Positions 23,875-34,205 of a stretch of 64,000 nucleotides of DNA are shown here, one piece after another. This stretch comes from Protea cynaroides (Eukaryota; Streptophyta; Magnoliopsida; Proteales; Proteaceae). The stretch is from positions 87,724,278 through 87,788,277 of the forward strand of contig CM053275.1 in NCBI GenBank assembly GCA_028583415.1. Reading direction: 5' to 3'. The position numbers and the translations under genes are program-made. The notes beneath the pieces are model-generated. The model saw only the letters and a list, made by a program, of their open reading frames with translations. It searched no databases and was not told where the DNA came from. Numbering within the stretch: position 1 is the first letter of the stretch; each line of letters starts with the position of its first letter.

Positions 23875-24194
23875 TTCCTATTCGTTTTAGGGAATTTGTT
23901 TCTTCAGTACAGACTGGATGTGGCTCCCATCAAATAAGAGTCTGAAGGGTAAGACATCATCTACCTTGCCAGCTATTATGAGGCTTTCTTTTTACCATGA
24001 AATTGAGATGGGCTTTACTGGTCTGAAGCTTCCTTTAAGCCATTATCAGGCCCGGGGCCTTTATAAAGCCTGCCAGTCTAAAGCTTTTTTGCTAAGGTAC
24101 TACTATAATAGAACAAGGGCCCAACTTCTGGAGAGTATTTTGTCAAACATATTGATCCCTAATTTATCTTGTAACAAAACAGAGTTTAACTAAA
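23875..24194 (+). repeat. 320-bp direct repeat, right copy
   Basis: Second copy of 23055-23376. Differences are few and scattered, indicating a fairly recent duplication. Confidence 0.85.
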
Positions 24195-24548
24195 GGGAAA
24201 ATGATATATATAACTGCCAGTTGTGTTTCTTTTTTTGAACCAATGCAACTGTAGATATTCAGCTTTTGAAAATGACTTCATCAGCTATGCAGTGAGTTAC
24301 TAAGGGCTATGTGGGGATTCTTTGATTCCTCTTTTCAAGATGCTGCAAGTGAAAATTATATAAACCTTCAGTTACTAAAATTAAGTTGAGCTTTATATCA
24401 AAATTGTGGTCCTAGTAGAGGAGAAAGGTTTTCTGAATTTTACTTTGATGAGGAAGGCAATGGCTCATGGATTTAATGTTAATTGTGATTTTTTTGGTAG
24501 GTGTATAGGGGGACTGTGGTGATGCATGCTTGTATCCCCAACTGACTG
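24195..24548. other. No gene recognised
   Basis: Spacer between the direct repeat and the next MITE. Short coding-like words occur near 24265-24350 without a supported frame. Confidence 0.35.
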
Positions 24549-24790
24549 GGATCCGCATCGTTTCCTCCCAGTGGTCTGGGAGGATAGTGGCAACCTATCC
24601 TGGATGGTTGTCACGTGGCTCTCGGTGAATCCGAGACCCACGTCCGAGCCGACACCCAGCCGACAAGCCAAGCCGACAGAGGGTGTCGGCTCGGACGTGG
24701 GTCTCGGATTCACCGAGAGCCACGTGGCAACCATCCGGGATAGGTTGCCACTGTCCTCCCAGAACCACTGGGAGGAGACGATGTAAATCC
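24549..24790. mobile_element. Palindromic Mutator-like MITE, copy 5
   Basis: 242 bp from GGATCCGCATCGTTTCCTCC to the inverse of GGATTTACATCGTCTCCTCC. Flanks AACTGACTG and AACTGATGG match at seven of nine positions. Interior arms are almost perfect mirror complements: CACGTGGCTCTCGG...CCGAGAGCCACGTG. GCCGAC occurs several times. Confidence 0.9.
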
Positions 24791-24851
24791 AACTGATGGT
24801 ACCGAAGAGATTGCAAATCCCTTTATCCAGTCGGACGGTGCGTAGGGTTTA

Positions 24852-25093
24852 TTTTTTACATTGTCTCCTCCCAGTGGTTCTGGGAGGACAGTGGCAACCC
24901 ATCCCGGATGGTTGCCACGTGGCTCTCGATGAATCCGAGACCCACGTTCGAGCCGACACCCTCTGTCGGCTTGGCTTGTCGGTTGGGTGTCGGCTCGGAC
25001 GTGGGTCTCGGATTCATCGAGAGCCACGTGGTAACCATTCGGGATAGGTTGTCACTGTCCTCCCAGACCACTGAGAGGAGAGGATGCGAATCC
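24852..25093. mobile_element. Palindromic Mutator-like MITE, copy 6
   Basis: 242 bp, only 61 bp after copy 5. The left end has TTTTTTACATTGTCTCCTCC where GGATTTACATTG would be expected; the right end is the inverse of GGATTCGCATCCTCTCCTCT. No target duplication. Directly beyond it a 20-bp segment with CTCTTATCATGCACC is tandemly repeated (about 25087-25128). Confidence 0.85.
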
Positions 25094-25406
25094 TCTTATC
25101 ATGCACCAAATCCTCTTATCATGCACCAAATTAGCAGCTAATTATCTAGGCTATGGTAATTTTATTTAGTCTTTTCCCTTTGATTTTGGATGTTTTCTGG
25201 AAGGCTGTGGATTTTGTCTATTCTGACTACAATTCAAATCTCCTCTGAAATGTAACTGTAGTACATTTAGTGTATTTTCAATGTGAACTGGTGAAATTAT
25301 TGAAAATACTGGTGTGGTGTTATCACTTCTCTGATATTGCTCAGTGAGTGGCATGGCCGTTTCTCCTAAATGGAATACAAATTAATTTAGTGTCATCTTC
25401 TGCAGC

Positions 25407-25604
25407 CAGCCTGGGGTGTCAATGGATGTCTCTTTCTCTGATGCCTGCATGGACCGTCATGGCATGTGGTGTGGAGGAAACCCATGTGAAGACTGGACTG
25501 TAAGCCAATGTATCGAACCGGATTTGGATTTCACATCCTTCACTTCTCTAGAGATGCAAGATATATCAGATCAACCATACATAAATGCAACATCACTACT
25601 CTGA
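25407..25604 (+). CDS. Candidate terminal exon, unrecognised protein
   Basis: After an acceptor-like TTCTGCAG at 25399-25406 an open frame runs to a stop at 25602-25604. It reads MSMDVSFSDACMD, WCGGNPCEDWTVSQCIEPD and SLEMQDISDQPYINATSLL at the end. Four Cys and many acidic residues give a non-random composition. No upstream exon was identified with confidence, so it may be the end of a gene whose other exons lie between 22.4 and 25.3 kb, or a fragment. Confidence 0.35.
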   Translation, partial: QPGVSMDVSFSDACMDRHGMWCGGNPCEDWTVSQCIEPDLDFTSFTSLEMQDISDQPYINATSLL

Positions 25605-25844
25605 CATTTTTAGGAAAACCATGGTGGTCATAATCCAGGACTGATTATGGAATCTTACATTGATGGCTAGGATATCCTGATGGTTGGGTAGATTAGGGTA
25701 ATGCAACTGTTCTCCAAAGTACTCTATATTATGTTGAGTTCAACTATACTCAATTGACATGAATTGTGTTTCAATTTTCAATTTTAAATTAATATAAAAT
25801 TTTACTTTTACAATTATATTTCTTTCTAGTTGGATATTGGTGCC

Positions 25845-26630
25845 AATTTTGGGACCGTATCGTATCCCCTGAACCAAGTCGACCGGTTAAAAGTCACACC
25901 GAGTCAGACCGTTTAATAAATGTGTCAATCTAAGGACCGGACTAATTAATAATAGATCGTTCACGGTGCAGAGGTGCAATCTGATGGTCGCCCGACTGGA
26001 CCGATCGATTAAAGCCTGAATTAGTATATACCAACTAAAAATCGATTAAAGACATATATAAGTTTCTTCTTTTATTTTTTCCATCTACTTTTCCCACCAA
26101 TTTTTCCACCAACTTGTGAACATTGGACTTGCAACGAATACAATCCTACTAAATGAGATTGCAATGGGCCTTTCGATATCCTAGCCTCCAAGGTAACATG
26201 ATTTTAGCAGATGATGTTAAGAGACTGTTACGGTCACTGTAAATATTTTTTAAAATGCATATTTTGATCCATTTATTATTATTTTTTTTTTACCATTATC
26301 CACATACATTCATTCTTCATTTATGAGTAAGGACAAATCAATGGATTGGATTTACAACAAAATCGATTGACTATAAATAAGTATAAAATCGAATAGTATA
26401 ACCGTTAAGACCAAATAAGATATCCGATTATGGACATTAATAGACCAATTGAACCGATTAACATAAGACCGACTAGGGACCCAGACCGATCAAACCGAAT
26501 ATAAATAAGTCAATATCTCATAAATCAAGACCGATTAGTTAAATATATTGATCACGATGCAAGGTGTTAAATTGGTGGGGACGGTTAGGCCCGACCGAGA
26601 CTGACCGATTAACACCCCTAGTACAGTATT
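25845..26630. repeat. Dispersed repeat of ACCG/GACCG-rich type
   Basis: Contains many CCGACC/GACCGATTAA words and ends GACCGATTAACACCCCTAG, the inverse of TAGGGGTGTTAATCGG-type termini. Bases about 25905-26020 match about 43690-43805 (GGATCGATTATTAATCGGGC-like and TTCACGGTGCAGGGGTG-like words). Probably a terminal-inverted-repeat element with heavy decay. Confidence 0.5.
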
Positions 26631-26674
26631 AACTGAGCAGTATGGATACCACCTCGAAAATTTAAAAAAAAATA

Positions 26675-26990
26675 CTATTTTTACCGACGGTAATTAATTT
26701 TCGTCAGTAAATATACACATTTTTACCCACGGAAAATTAAGTTCCATTGGTAAAAATACTAAATTTTCTAGACGAAAACTATTTTGCCGTTGGTAAAAAT
26801 ATAGAATTTTACGCAAGGAAAACTACTCCGTCGGTTAAGATACACATTTTTACTAACAGAACTTAATTTTTCGTTGGTAAAAATAAACATCTGTACCGAC
26901 AGTAACATATTTTCCGTCGGTTAAGATACCTATTTTTGGCCATATAACTTAAATTTCCGTTGGTAAAAATAGGTATTTATACCCACGTAA
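26675..26990. repeat. Array of palindromic CCGTCGGTAAAA units
   Basis: About five units of roughly 60 bp. Each pairs TTTTTACCGACGGAAAA with a nearby TTTTCCGTCGGTAAAAATA, separated by a few bases, so every unit is its own inverted repeat. Such CCGACGG clusters are typical of subterminal regions of plant CACTA elements; a CACTA-like terminus itself is not clear (CACCTCGAAAATTT at 26651). Confidence 0.6.
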
Positions 26991-28523
26991 GATATGCCGA
27001 GAGAAAATACGACGGAAATCAGTCCGTTGATATGCATTGGATACCTATTTTTGGCAATGAAAAATTTTTGACACAAAAAATGAGGATTATAATGAACCGG
27101 TACCTCTCAAATAGTTTTGCTTCTTGCTTCCTCTCCACCAGAATCCAACACGAGCCGTATCATCTCCACCCCATTGGAAAGAAGGTGAGGGAGAATGAGA
27201 AAGAAGGTGAGAAAAAGATTAATTTTAGTTGAGATAGAAGGGTTATATTAGTCTTTTAACATTAATAGGATTTTAAAGTAATAAAACATTGAGGATAGAA
27301 TTGTTTACAAAAAAATCATTTTAATACCGTTAAAAATGGGGGATGTTTGTCTTTTCCTCAAACTTTAGACGCCATTTGTCTTTTGGGCTAGGCATAGTAT
27401 AAGAGAGACAATTGTCTTTTTCCCTTTTAAATTTTAAACCACGTTGTTTGTATATTATTCATGAACCACTTTAAAAAATGACTCAAATTGTCCAACGATT
27501 AGAATATTTTTAAATGTTGGATGGATGAGGAACTTTTTTGATAAGCCATATGTAAATGTAGTGACCTATCTCAATGGTTCACCAATTATCATGCAAGGGG
27601 CATCCGTGTTAGGCTGTGTTTCGTTTGTCATCTCATTCTTGGGTCATCAAATATGTTAGAGAACATAATTCATTTTGAAACACCTTCTTTGGTTTATACT
27701 AAATTGCCTTCTGAGCTTCGAACAAAAAATATGTCATTCTTTTACTCATTCTCATTCTATGTGAAGAAGGCATTTTTCATTCCAAAGAATACATTTGTAA
27801 GACTTCATTCAGATACAATGATATAATGTACTGCTAAAATATCTTTGTCATGTCTCAAGCCAATAATGTTGTCTCTTCACTTTATAGAATACCATTAAAA
27901 AACTAAACCAACCTGAAATATACAATATTTTAACATGAATTCCAACTGCCCAAGCACAACATTGTGGTGTCGACATCTCTTCTCATTTTTTTTTTCCTTG
28001 TGCTTCGCCTGTTTCCATGAAAAGTGTTGGAAAAAGAAAAAAAAAATTAGAAAAAAAGATTCCAATTGTTTATTTCAATATCATCGGACGAAAACTCACC
28101 CAGATGTGAAACGGTAGGTTTGGTTTCTCATATCAAGTTGGTTCGGTTTCAAATCAATCAGAAATCTGATTCGTAAAATCAAAACCACAACCAATAATTA
28201 TTGGTCTAATCGATTTCAGTCTTTTATTGATTTTTCTTATCCCTCTCTTATTAAATCCCTTAAGAGTTTATTATTTGTACAGTCCTTTTTTTTTATAAAT
28301 TAAAAGAAAATATCGTACAATTAACTTTTACTGGTTTTTATCTTCTTCTTTTTTTATGTTTTCGATTGTTGTATTTTTATCTTTTTTATTAATTAAAGTT
28401 TCAAAATAAAAATTTATGTTATTTGGTTTTTTTGGTATGAAACTTGTGATTGTGAATGTGGGTCAGGCAGAGATGTTCTGATTTGAAATTGTTTTAAATA
28501 CAACGGACGATTAAAATTGTTTA

Positions 28524-28525
<2 letters not shown>
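26991..28525. other. No gene recognised
   Basis: AT-rich. Bases 27335-27425 are an inverted relative of 15345-15420. Frames at 26960-27232 and 27935-28117 have no family resemblance and no splice support. Confidence 0.4.

Positions 28526-28554
<29 letters not shown>
28526..28554. repeat. (CT)n microsatellite
   Basis: About 14 uninterrupted CT units. Confidence 0.95.
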
Positions 28555-28555
<1 letters not shown>

Positions 28556-29245
28556 AGCACATTCGTATCCTTTCTCCACTTCTTCCATTGAAAATATTGC
28601 TTACCTATATCTGTTAAAACTTAAAAAATTGGAGATTCCAAGAATCCTCTTCTAAGATTTATTTACAAAAGGGGTCTCCTCCTAAGGTAATTTTCAAAAA
28701 AAAAAGTTGCCTTGATTCATGGCAGGGCAATCCTAGAGGGAGAACCAAAGTCGTCAAAAACAGATTATATAATTAACAAAAAGAAGGTGTACAGAAATCC
28801 TCTTCATCCGTCCAATCGTTCAGTCGAATATCAGATGATTGAGATTACATTGGAATGTATGCCCGATGAATCCTTGCCGTCTGATGTTCGACAGAACGAC
28901 TTAATGGATGGAAAGGATTTATATTCGAAGAAGGTAAAGATGTAAGGAAAGGAGTCACAAATTGCGGCAGGTTTTAACTAACGGTTGGTATTGAGATGGA
29001 AGATGAGTGGATGGTCAAATTGAAATTGATGTCGTCCATGCATGCCTCAATCCCAATTTCATTATTTCTTAACGATCACGATAAGATAATGGGAAAATTA
29101 CATGCACGTCCATAAACTTAACCCTAATTACAAGCACTGTTCCCAAATTTTAGAGGAATTTGATATAGTATACAGGAATACTGAAGTGGCACAAGCTGAG
29201 GTGGCCTACAGTAAAAGAGGCACAAAGAAGCTCAACTGGCCAGAT
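28555..29245. other. No gene recognised
   Basis: A 77-codon plus-strand frame at 28712-28945 has no recognised motif and is probably chance. Confidence 0.35.
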
Positions 29246-29262
29246 GACTATGAGAAGTGAGC

Positions 29263-29535
29263 TAACCCCAAGGGGGTAGTTGAGTCGGCAAGGAATCTAT
29301 GCCTCAGGAAGCAGAAGGTACTGAGTTCGACTCCTCTTACTACCTTAGGGCCACTCACATGGGGTGTTAAGTGTTTTTTCTTTCCTGCTATGGTGCAAGT
29401 GGAATGGTTCTCATTCAATCCTGGAGTGACCCGATCCATGCGGTTATGGGGTTTATATGAACCCGCAGGATTAGTCAGGCCAAAAGTCTGGATATCCGTT
29501 TTTAACAAAAATAAATAAATAAATAAATAAATAAA
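29263..29535 (+). mobile_element. tRNA-derived SINE with 17-bp target duplication
   Basis: 273 bp. The head has an A-box-like GGTAGTTGAGTCGGCAAGG and a B-box-like GAGTTCGACTCC, the body has GGTTCTCATTCAATCC and CCCGCAGGATTAGTC, and the 3' end is TTTTTAAC plus (AAAT)n. It lies between exact copies of GACTATGAGAAGTGAGC (29246-29262 and 29536-29552). Long A-rich-associated duplications mark insertion by LINE machinery. The promoter boxes look intact. A frame across it on the minus strand is incidental. Confidence 0.93.
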
Positions 29536-29552
29536 GACTATGAGAAGTGAGC

Positions 29553-30518
29553 CAAGTGGATAGACATTACAACTGTTGGTAGCATATTATTAGCTTAGAA
29601 TTACAATGTTATAAAAAGGGGAAAGCTGTAATATGAAAGGCATAGAAAAACAATTGTTCAGTTCTTTTCCTTTTTTTTGAATTTTCCTTTCCTGTAACCT
29701 CTGTTTGATACTTTTGTTTGAATCAATAATATTGTAGATCCAAAGATTTCTTGGACCAGAGTTACCGTTGCATCCCATACAATGACGGTCATAAAAAAGC
29801 ATGAAATGACACAAGTACTTCTCCCAAATACATCTCATTCCCTAATTTTAACCACCCACCCGCCTTTCACCTCTCTTAAAAAGCTTCCCATTAGTGACTT
29901 CGGTAACCTCTCCAGCAATCTCTCTTCTCAGAGAGGAAGAAGAAGAATCTCAAAAAACACTGGGAGACTTTTGGTTTTCTCTCTCTTTCACAAAAAAAGA
30001 ACCTTATATTACACTAAACATCTAACAACTATGGTAACAGTCACAAACCAACCTAAGATTTTGTCATATTGAAAACCACCCAAGATCTTGTTCGAACAAT
30101 GTAGTATCAACCATCAATCAAGACATCGATCTGGGAAAATTTTTTAAAAGGAAAGACTGACCAGGATCCTGCCGTAGCATATCCGGGAATTCGATCGGAC
30201 TTAGACAGAAATGGGATTTAAAAAAGGAACAAATCGAAGTCTCCATCTAGTGTTGGGTGTTTTAATTTGACAGTCAGTATAGCCTGAAGAATTCGAAGAG
30301 AGTCCATCACTCCCTGATCTTGTTCCGTAAGTTTGCAGCTTCCATGCTTTCTCTCTTCCATACCTTCTAGTCTTTCTAAATTTGACCTATAAATTATTGT
30401 CTTTTGTGGTCATTTGCTGTTGGTCCGAACTTCTTTTATTGGTCTGACCTAGGGGGGGAAGCAAATAGGCAAGTGAAAGTGGGTCTGGAAATCCTAAAGC
30501 CACTCCAATGCCTAAGTT
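29553..30518. other. No gene recognised
   Basis: Frames at 29590-29838 and 29782-30072 overlap on opposite strands and match nothing recognised. The flank up to the small LTR element is ordinary intergenic DNA. Confidence 0.35.
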
Positions 30519-30523
30519 AGAAC

Positions 30524-30913
30524 TGTTGGGTTGATGTCTTGTATTCTGTGGGGTCCACACAATTATAAGGGTAGTATTTGTATTAAGGTATGAGTCTATT
30601 ACATGTATGGGTTAAACTTATAATTGTGGTGGGATTAGGGTTTCTAGGTTTCCCTATAAATTGTCTCTGTGTGGGAAAACCTAAGTAAGGCTACAAGGGC
30701 TGTAGAGGATTCTCTTCTGACAGTGGATAGTTAGAACGCTATAAGGCTGACAGATGAGATAGACCTGTCAGGTAGAGAATTTTGTAGACTGTTCTTGCGA
30801 ATAGAAGAAAGTCACTCTTTTCTCTGGTGGACGTAGGCATCCCACGATGGGGTGCTGAACCACGTTAATTCTTCGTGTGCTTCTTGTTTGTTTGCGTTCT
30901 CCCGATCCTAACA
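30524..30913 (+). repeat. 5' LTR of small non-autonomous element
   Basis: 390 bp, TGTTGGG...CTAACA. Contains TTACATGTATGGG, AGGGTTTCTAGGTTTCCCTA and CCACGTTAATTCTTCGTG, shared with the other LTR copies. Differences from the 3' LTR are few by eye, suggesting a relatively young insertion. Confidence 0.93.
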
Positions 30914-30915
30914 AG

Positions 30916-30927
30916 TGGTATCAGAAC
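30916..30927 (+). other. Primer binding site of small LTR element
   Basis: TGGTATCAGAAC, two bases after the LTR end; compared with the usual iMet-type TGGTATCAGAGC it has one change. Confidence 0.85.
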
Positions 30928-32061
30928 TAGGGTTCTTTGAAGAACGAAGGAGATACGCAGTATGAAGAAGAAGAAGAAGAAGAAGAAGAAGAAGAAAAAA
31001 AGGACTGAATCCGTGAGAAGGGTTTCCACGGGAAACCCTAGTACAATGATGCTTAGGGTTTGTAGATAAAGGTCCAAACCTTTGTGTGTTTTAAACCCAT
31101 TCTTTTTTGCCTTGTATTTAATCTTTTAAATAGGACAAAAACGGATTAGGGTTAGGAGTTTAGCATCATAAGAAGAAGAAAAAGAGAGTAGCAGTTTTTC
31201 TGGGCGTAGGTGATTTGCACAGTCGTGATCAAGCAAACAATCGGGAGGTCATCCGTGGTTCGATTGGGCTGATTTTTGGACAGAAGGTAGAGGACACATA
31301 GTTCGTCAATCTGTACGGTCAGATTTTTTATTGGAGTTTTCTAAGTCAAGTTATTCGCTCCGTACAGCAGCCTCTGTTTCTTTGGGTGAAATTTCTGCAT
31401 CTCTTTGTTTCTTCAAATAGTAGTTTTGTGCCGACAAGAAGAGATGGAGGGGAATCTCAGGTTGGGAAGATGGTTCTTCTTATCATCGCATTTGCAGGGA
31501 TCATGGAGTCAAGACTTGCAGAGTTTGACTCAGGTGTGGCAGCGATGGTTTTCAATGGCTTGGCGGATCTAGTTGGATCGGGTGTCGGATCTGACGGCGG
31601 GATTGAATCTCGGTATGATGCATATAATGGCCAGTTTATGTTGCACTGTAGGATAAAGGAGTACTGGCGGGTTGGGACAAGAAGTCGGATCTCTAAGTCT
31701 ACAGTGGAGGTGCAGAGGTGAGAGGCATGGGTTCCACTTGTAATTCGAGTTGCAAAGGGCTGGGATGAGGAGTCGGTTCTCAAGGTCTGCATTGGAGGTG
31801 CGGTGGTGAGAGAGGCTCGGGTTCCAGGTGCAACTGGAGTTGTAGGAGGACTGTGTGTGACGGTGATCTTTTCGGTGATACTGCAGCAGTGGGAGAGATA
31901 AAGTCACTACACATCGTGCGGCGGTGAGCTGTACGGGACACCCAGACGGGGTGTGGGCTATGGTGGTTTGGGTGTAGCGTTTTGGCAGAGACGGATTTAT
32001 AGAATCAACATCAACGGGTATTCTTCAAGGTGGTTTGCAGAATCCAAGCCAGGTGGAGATT
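30928..32061 (+). other. Interior of small LTR element, no retroviral-type gene
   Basis: Starts with a purine tract of GAA repeats (30962-30996) that forms a tiny frame, Met plus a run of Lys and about 25 further codons. No capsid, zinc-knuckle or pol motif. About 31670-31860 holds imperfect tandem units around GGAGTCGGTTCTCAAGGTC / GAAGTCGGATCTCTAAGTC and GGTGAGAGAGGC / GGTGAGAGGC. Longer frames on both strands (31386-31721, 31457-31907) overlap each other and look accidental. Confidence 0.7.
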
Positions 32062-32452
32062 TGTTGGGTTGGTGTCTTGTATTCTGTGGGGTCCACACAA
32101 TTATAAGGGTAGTATTTGTATTAGGGTATGAGTCTATTACATGTATGGGTTAAATTTATAATTGTGGTGGGATTAGGGTTTCTAGGTTTCCCTATAAATT
32201 GTCTCTGTGTGAAAAAACCTAGGTAAGGCTACAAGGGCTGTAGAGGATTCTCCTCCGACGGTGGATAGCTGGAACATTGTAAGGGCTGACAGATGAGATA
32301 GGCCTGTCAGGTAGAGAATTTTGTAGACTGTTCTTGGGAATAGAAGAAAGTCACTCTTTTCTCTGGTGGACGTAAGCATCCCACGATGGGGTGCTGAACC
32401 ACGTTAATTCTTCGTGTGTTTCTTGTTTGTTTGCGTTCTCCCGATCTTAACA
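32062..32452 (+). repeat. 3' LTR of small non-autonomous element
   Basis: 391 bp, preceded by purine-rich AGGTGGAGATT and followed by the AGAAC duplication. Confidence 0.93.
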
Positions 32453-32526
32453 AGAACCAAGCACAAGCCATATGTAACTCGGTATGAGAATACGAGCTCT
32501 TGAAACATGGGTTTAGCAGAGAGAGA

Positions 32527-32897
32527 CTAAGGGCTTTTCTGATAAAAATCCATATTCTAGTTTCTATTGATTCTGACTCCCAGTGAGCCATTTTGGAGTA
32601 AAATCACGTTTGGTAAGTCCGGTTGGATTCGAGCTCCCACGGAGTGAACTAGATTCAAATTGACTTCATAATCCAAATTTTTGGAGTATAAAAAAGGTGT
32701 TTTGATTTTTTTTTTTTTTGAGTAATTTTTGGGAGAAGAAAGAAAGTAAAATAGAAATTCTCTTCTCTCACACTCCTCTCTTCTTCACAAAACAAAGGCT
32801 TGAAGGCCGTCCCTGCCACCACCACCACCACCGCCACCAACACCAGCACCACCACCACTGCCGCCACCAGAGCAGAGGTTTTATTAAACAAGGCTTA
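32527..32897. mobile_element. (CCA)n-bearing terminal-repeat element, unit 1
   Basis: Left end GGGCTTTTCTGATAAAAATC and right end the inverse of AAGCCTTGTTTAATAAAACC are related inverted repeats. Inside are GAGCCATTTTGGAGTA, AATCCAAATTTTTGGA, a T-run, CTTCACAAAACAAAGGCTTG and a (CCA)n tract at about 32815-32872. Shares this order of blocks with the next unit. Confidence 0.6.
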
Positions 32898-33478
32898 AGG
32901 GCTTGTTTGATCAAGGAGCCATTTTGGAGTAGAATCATGTTCGGTAAGCCCGATTGGATTCAAGTTCCCTTGGAGTTAACCGGATTCAAATTGAATTCAG
33001 AATCCAAATTTTTGGAATATAAAAAAGGTGCCTTTTTTTTTTTTTAACAATTTTTGGGAGAAGAAATAAAGTAAAATAAAAGTTCTCCCTCTTACACTCC
33101 TCTATTCTTCCCAAAACAAAGGCTTGACCACCACCACCACCACCAACACCACCCACCACCCACCACCACCACCACCACCCACCACCCACCACCACCACCA
33201 CCACCACCACAATCACCACCACCGCCACCTCCACCGCCACTACCACCACAACCACCACCACCCATCATCACCCACCACCACCACCATTTTTTTAGATTTC
33301 GATTGGGAGATAGTATTTATCAAACATGTTTCTGTTCCAAAGGTACTCTGGAATCCATTCCACATATGTGTTATCGAACATGTTTTTACTCCCAAATAAT
33401 CCTAGAGTAGTCTAGAGTAGAATCCTTATTCTGAACCAGAATTCAAAATCCAGAACAGAAGTTTTATCAAACACGTAC
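32898..33478. mobile_element. (CCA)n-bearing terminal-repeat element, unit 2
   Basis: Begins GGGCTTGTTTGATCAAGGAG and ends with the inverse of GTACGTGTTTGATAAAACTT. Same internal blocks as unit 1, with a longer CCA tract (about 33127-33284) placed at the same point after ACAAAGGCTTGA. Low-complexity His/Pro/Val/Gly frames on both strands are products of the tract. Confidence 0.6.
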
Positions 33479-34205
33479 GACAATATATAGGAGAAGCATT
33501 GGGTAGCGTAAGTTCTAATTAATTTGCCACTGAGGATCTGGCACCATCTGTGACCTTGCCGTAAATGTCGTCATTCTTCCGAACTCTTTGCCCTACTGAG
33601 TGAATTGTAAGCTACCGTGTGAGTTGGAGTTACGTGTCAGACAAGGAGAGTGGATGCAAGCCTGCAACTCAATCCCAATTATCTTGCGGTCGGATGCGGG
33701 CAATGGGCTGATAGCCGTTGGATGATGATCTTCTAGGGAGTCTTCTGAGAGCGAATCCAAGGTCTTTGTATGTGGATGATGTCGCCAGCTAGCTATGCGT
33801 CAGGACTGGGGAGACATGGGCAATTTGGGTAGACCCATGATGGCTATCCCGAGATATTCGCGATCGGATCCTGACGTGGCTAGCCATGATTTGGGTAGAC
33901 CTCTAAGGTGGCTGTCTTATATATGCTTGCATGTGGCTAGCCACGCGTCTTCTTGCAATTGGGGCACGCATCTAGACACATATCCTTCTCTGGTTGGTGG
34001 GGTCGTTATTCCCCTAACAGTGCCTTTTCTCTGCAATATTTTTGCTCTATAGTACCCTACTTTCTTCCTCATTAAATAGATTTGAGATAGAAGGGGGGAA
34101 GGAGAAAGCAGTACTAATTGTGGGAACATTAGCTTATGCCGAAACAGCGGTGAAGAAAGCAGCATCATGATAATGAGATAAAAAGGAAACAGATTGATGG
34201 TAGAA
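33479..34205. other. No gene recognised
   Basis: Less AT-rich than its surroundings, but frames at 33795-34052 and 33917-34168 lie on opposite strands and match nothing known. Confidence 0.35.

Larger units (their letters stand above)
30524..32452 (+). mobile_element. Small non-autonomous LTR retrotransposon, complete
   Basis: 1929 bp flanked by AGAAC target duplications (30519-30523 and 32453-32457). LTRs of 390 and 391 bp begin TGTTGGGTTG and end TTAACA or CTAACA. PBS-like TGGTATCAGAAC follows the first LTR and a purine-rich AGGTGGAGAT precedes the second. The 1148-bp interior has no gag or pol. It therefore depends on enzymes supplied by another element, probably Ty1/Copia given the iMet-type PBS. 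Two more LTRs of this family lie at 46237-46543 and 50270-50650. Confidence 0.93.

Noticed and set aside
30865..31077. Frame with a run of Phe
   Set aside because: Reverse strand of the GAA repeat in the small LTR element.
32986..33399. Val/Gly-rich and His/Pro-rich frames on opposite strands
   Set aside because: Products of the CCA tract at 33127-33284.
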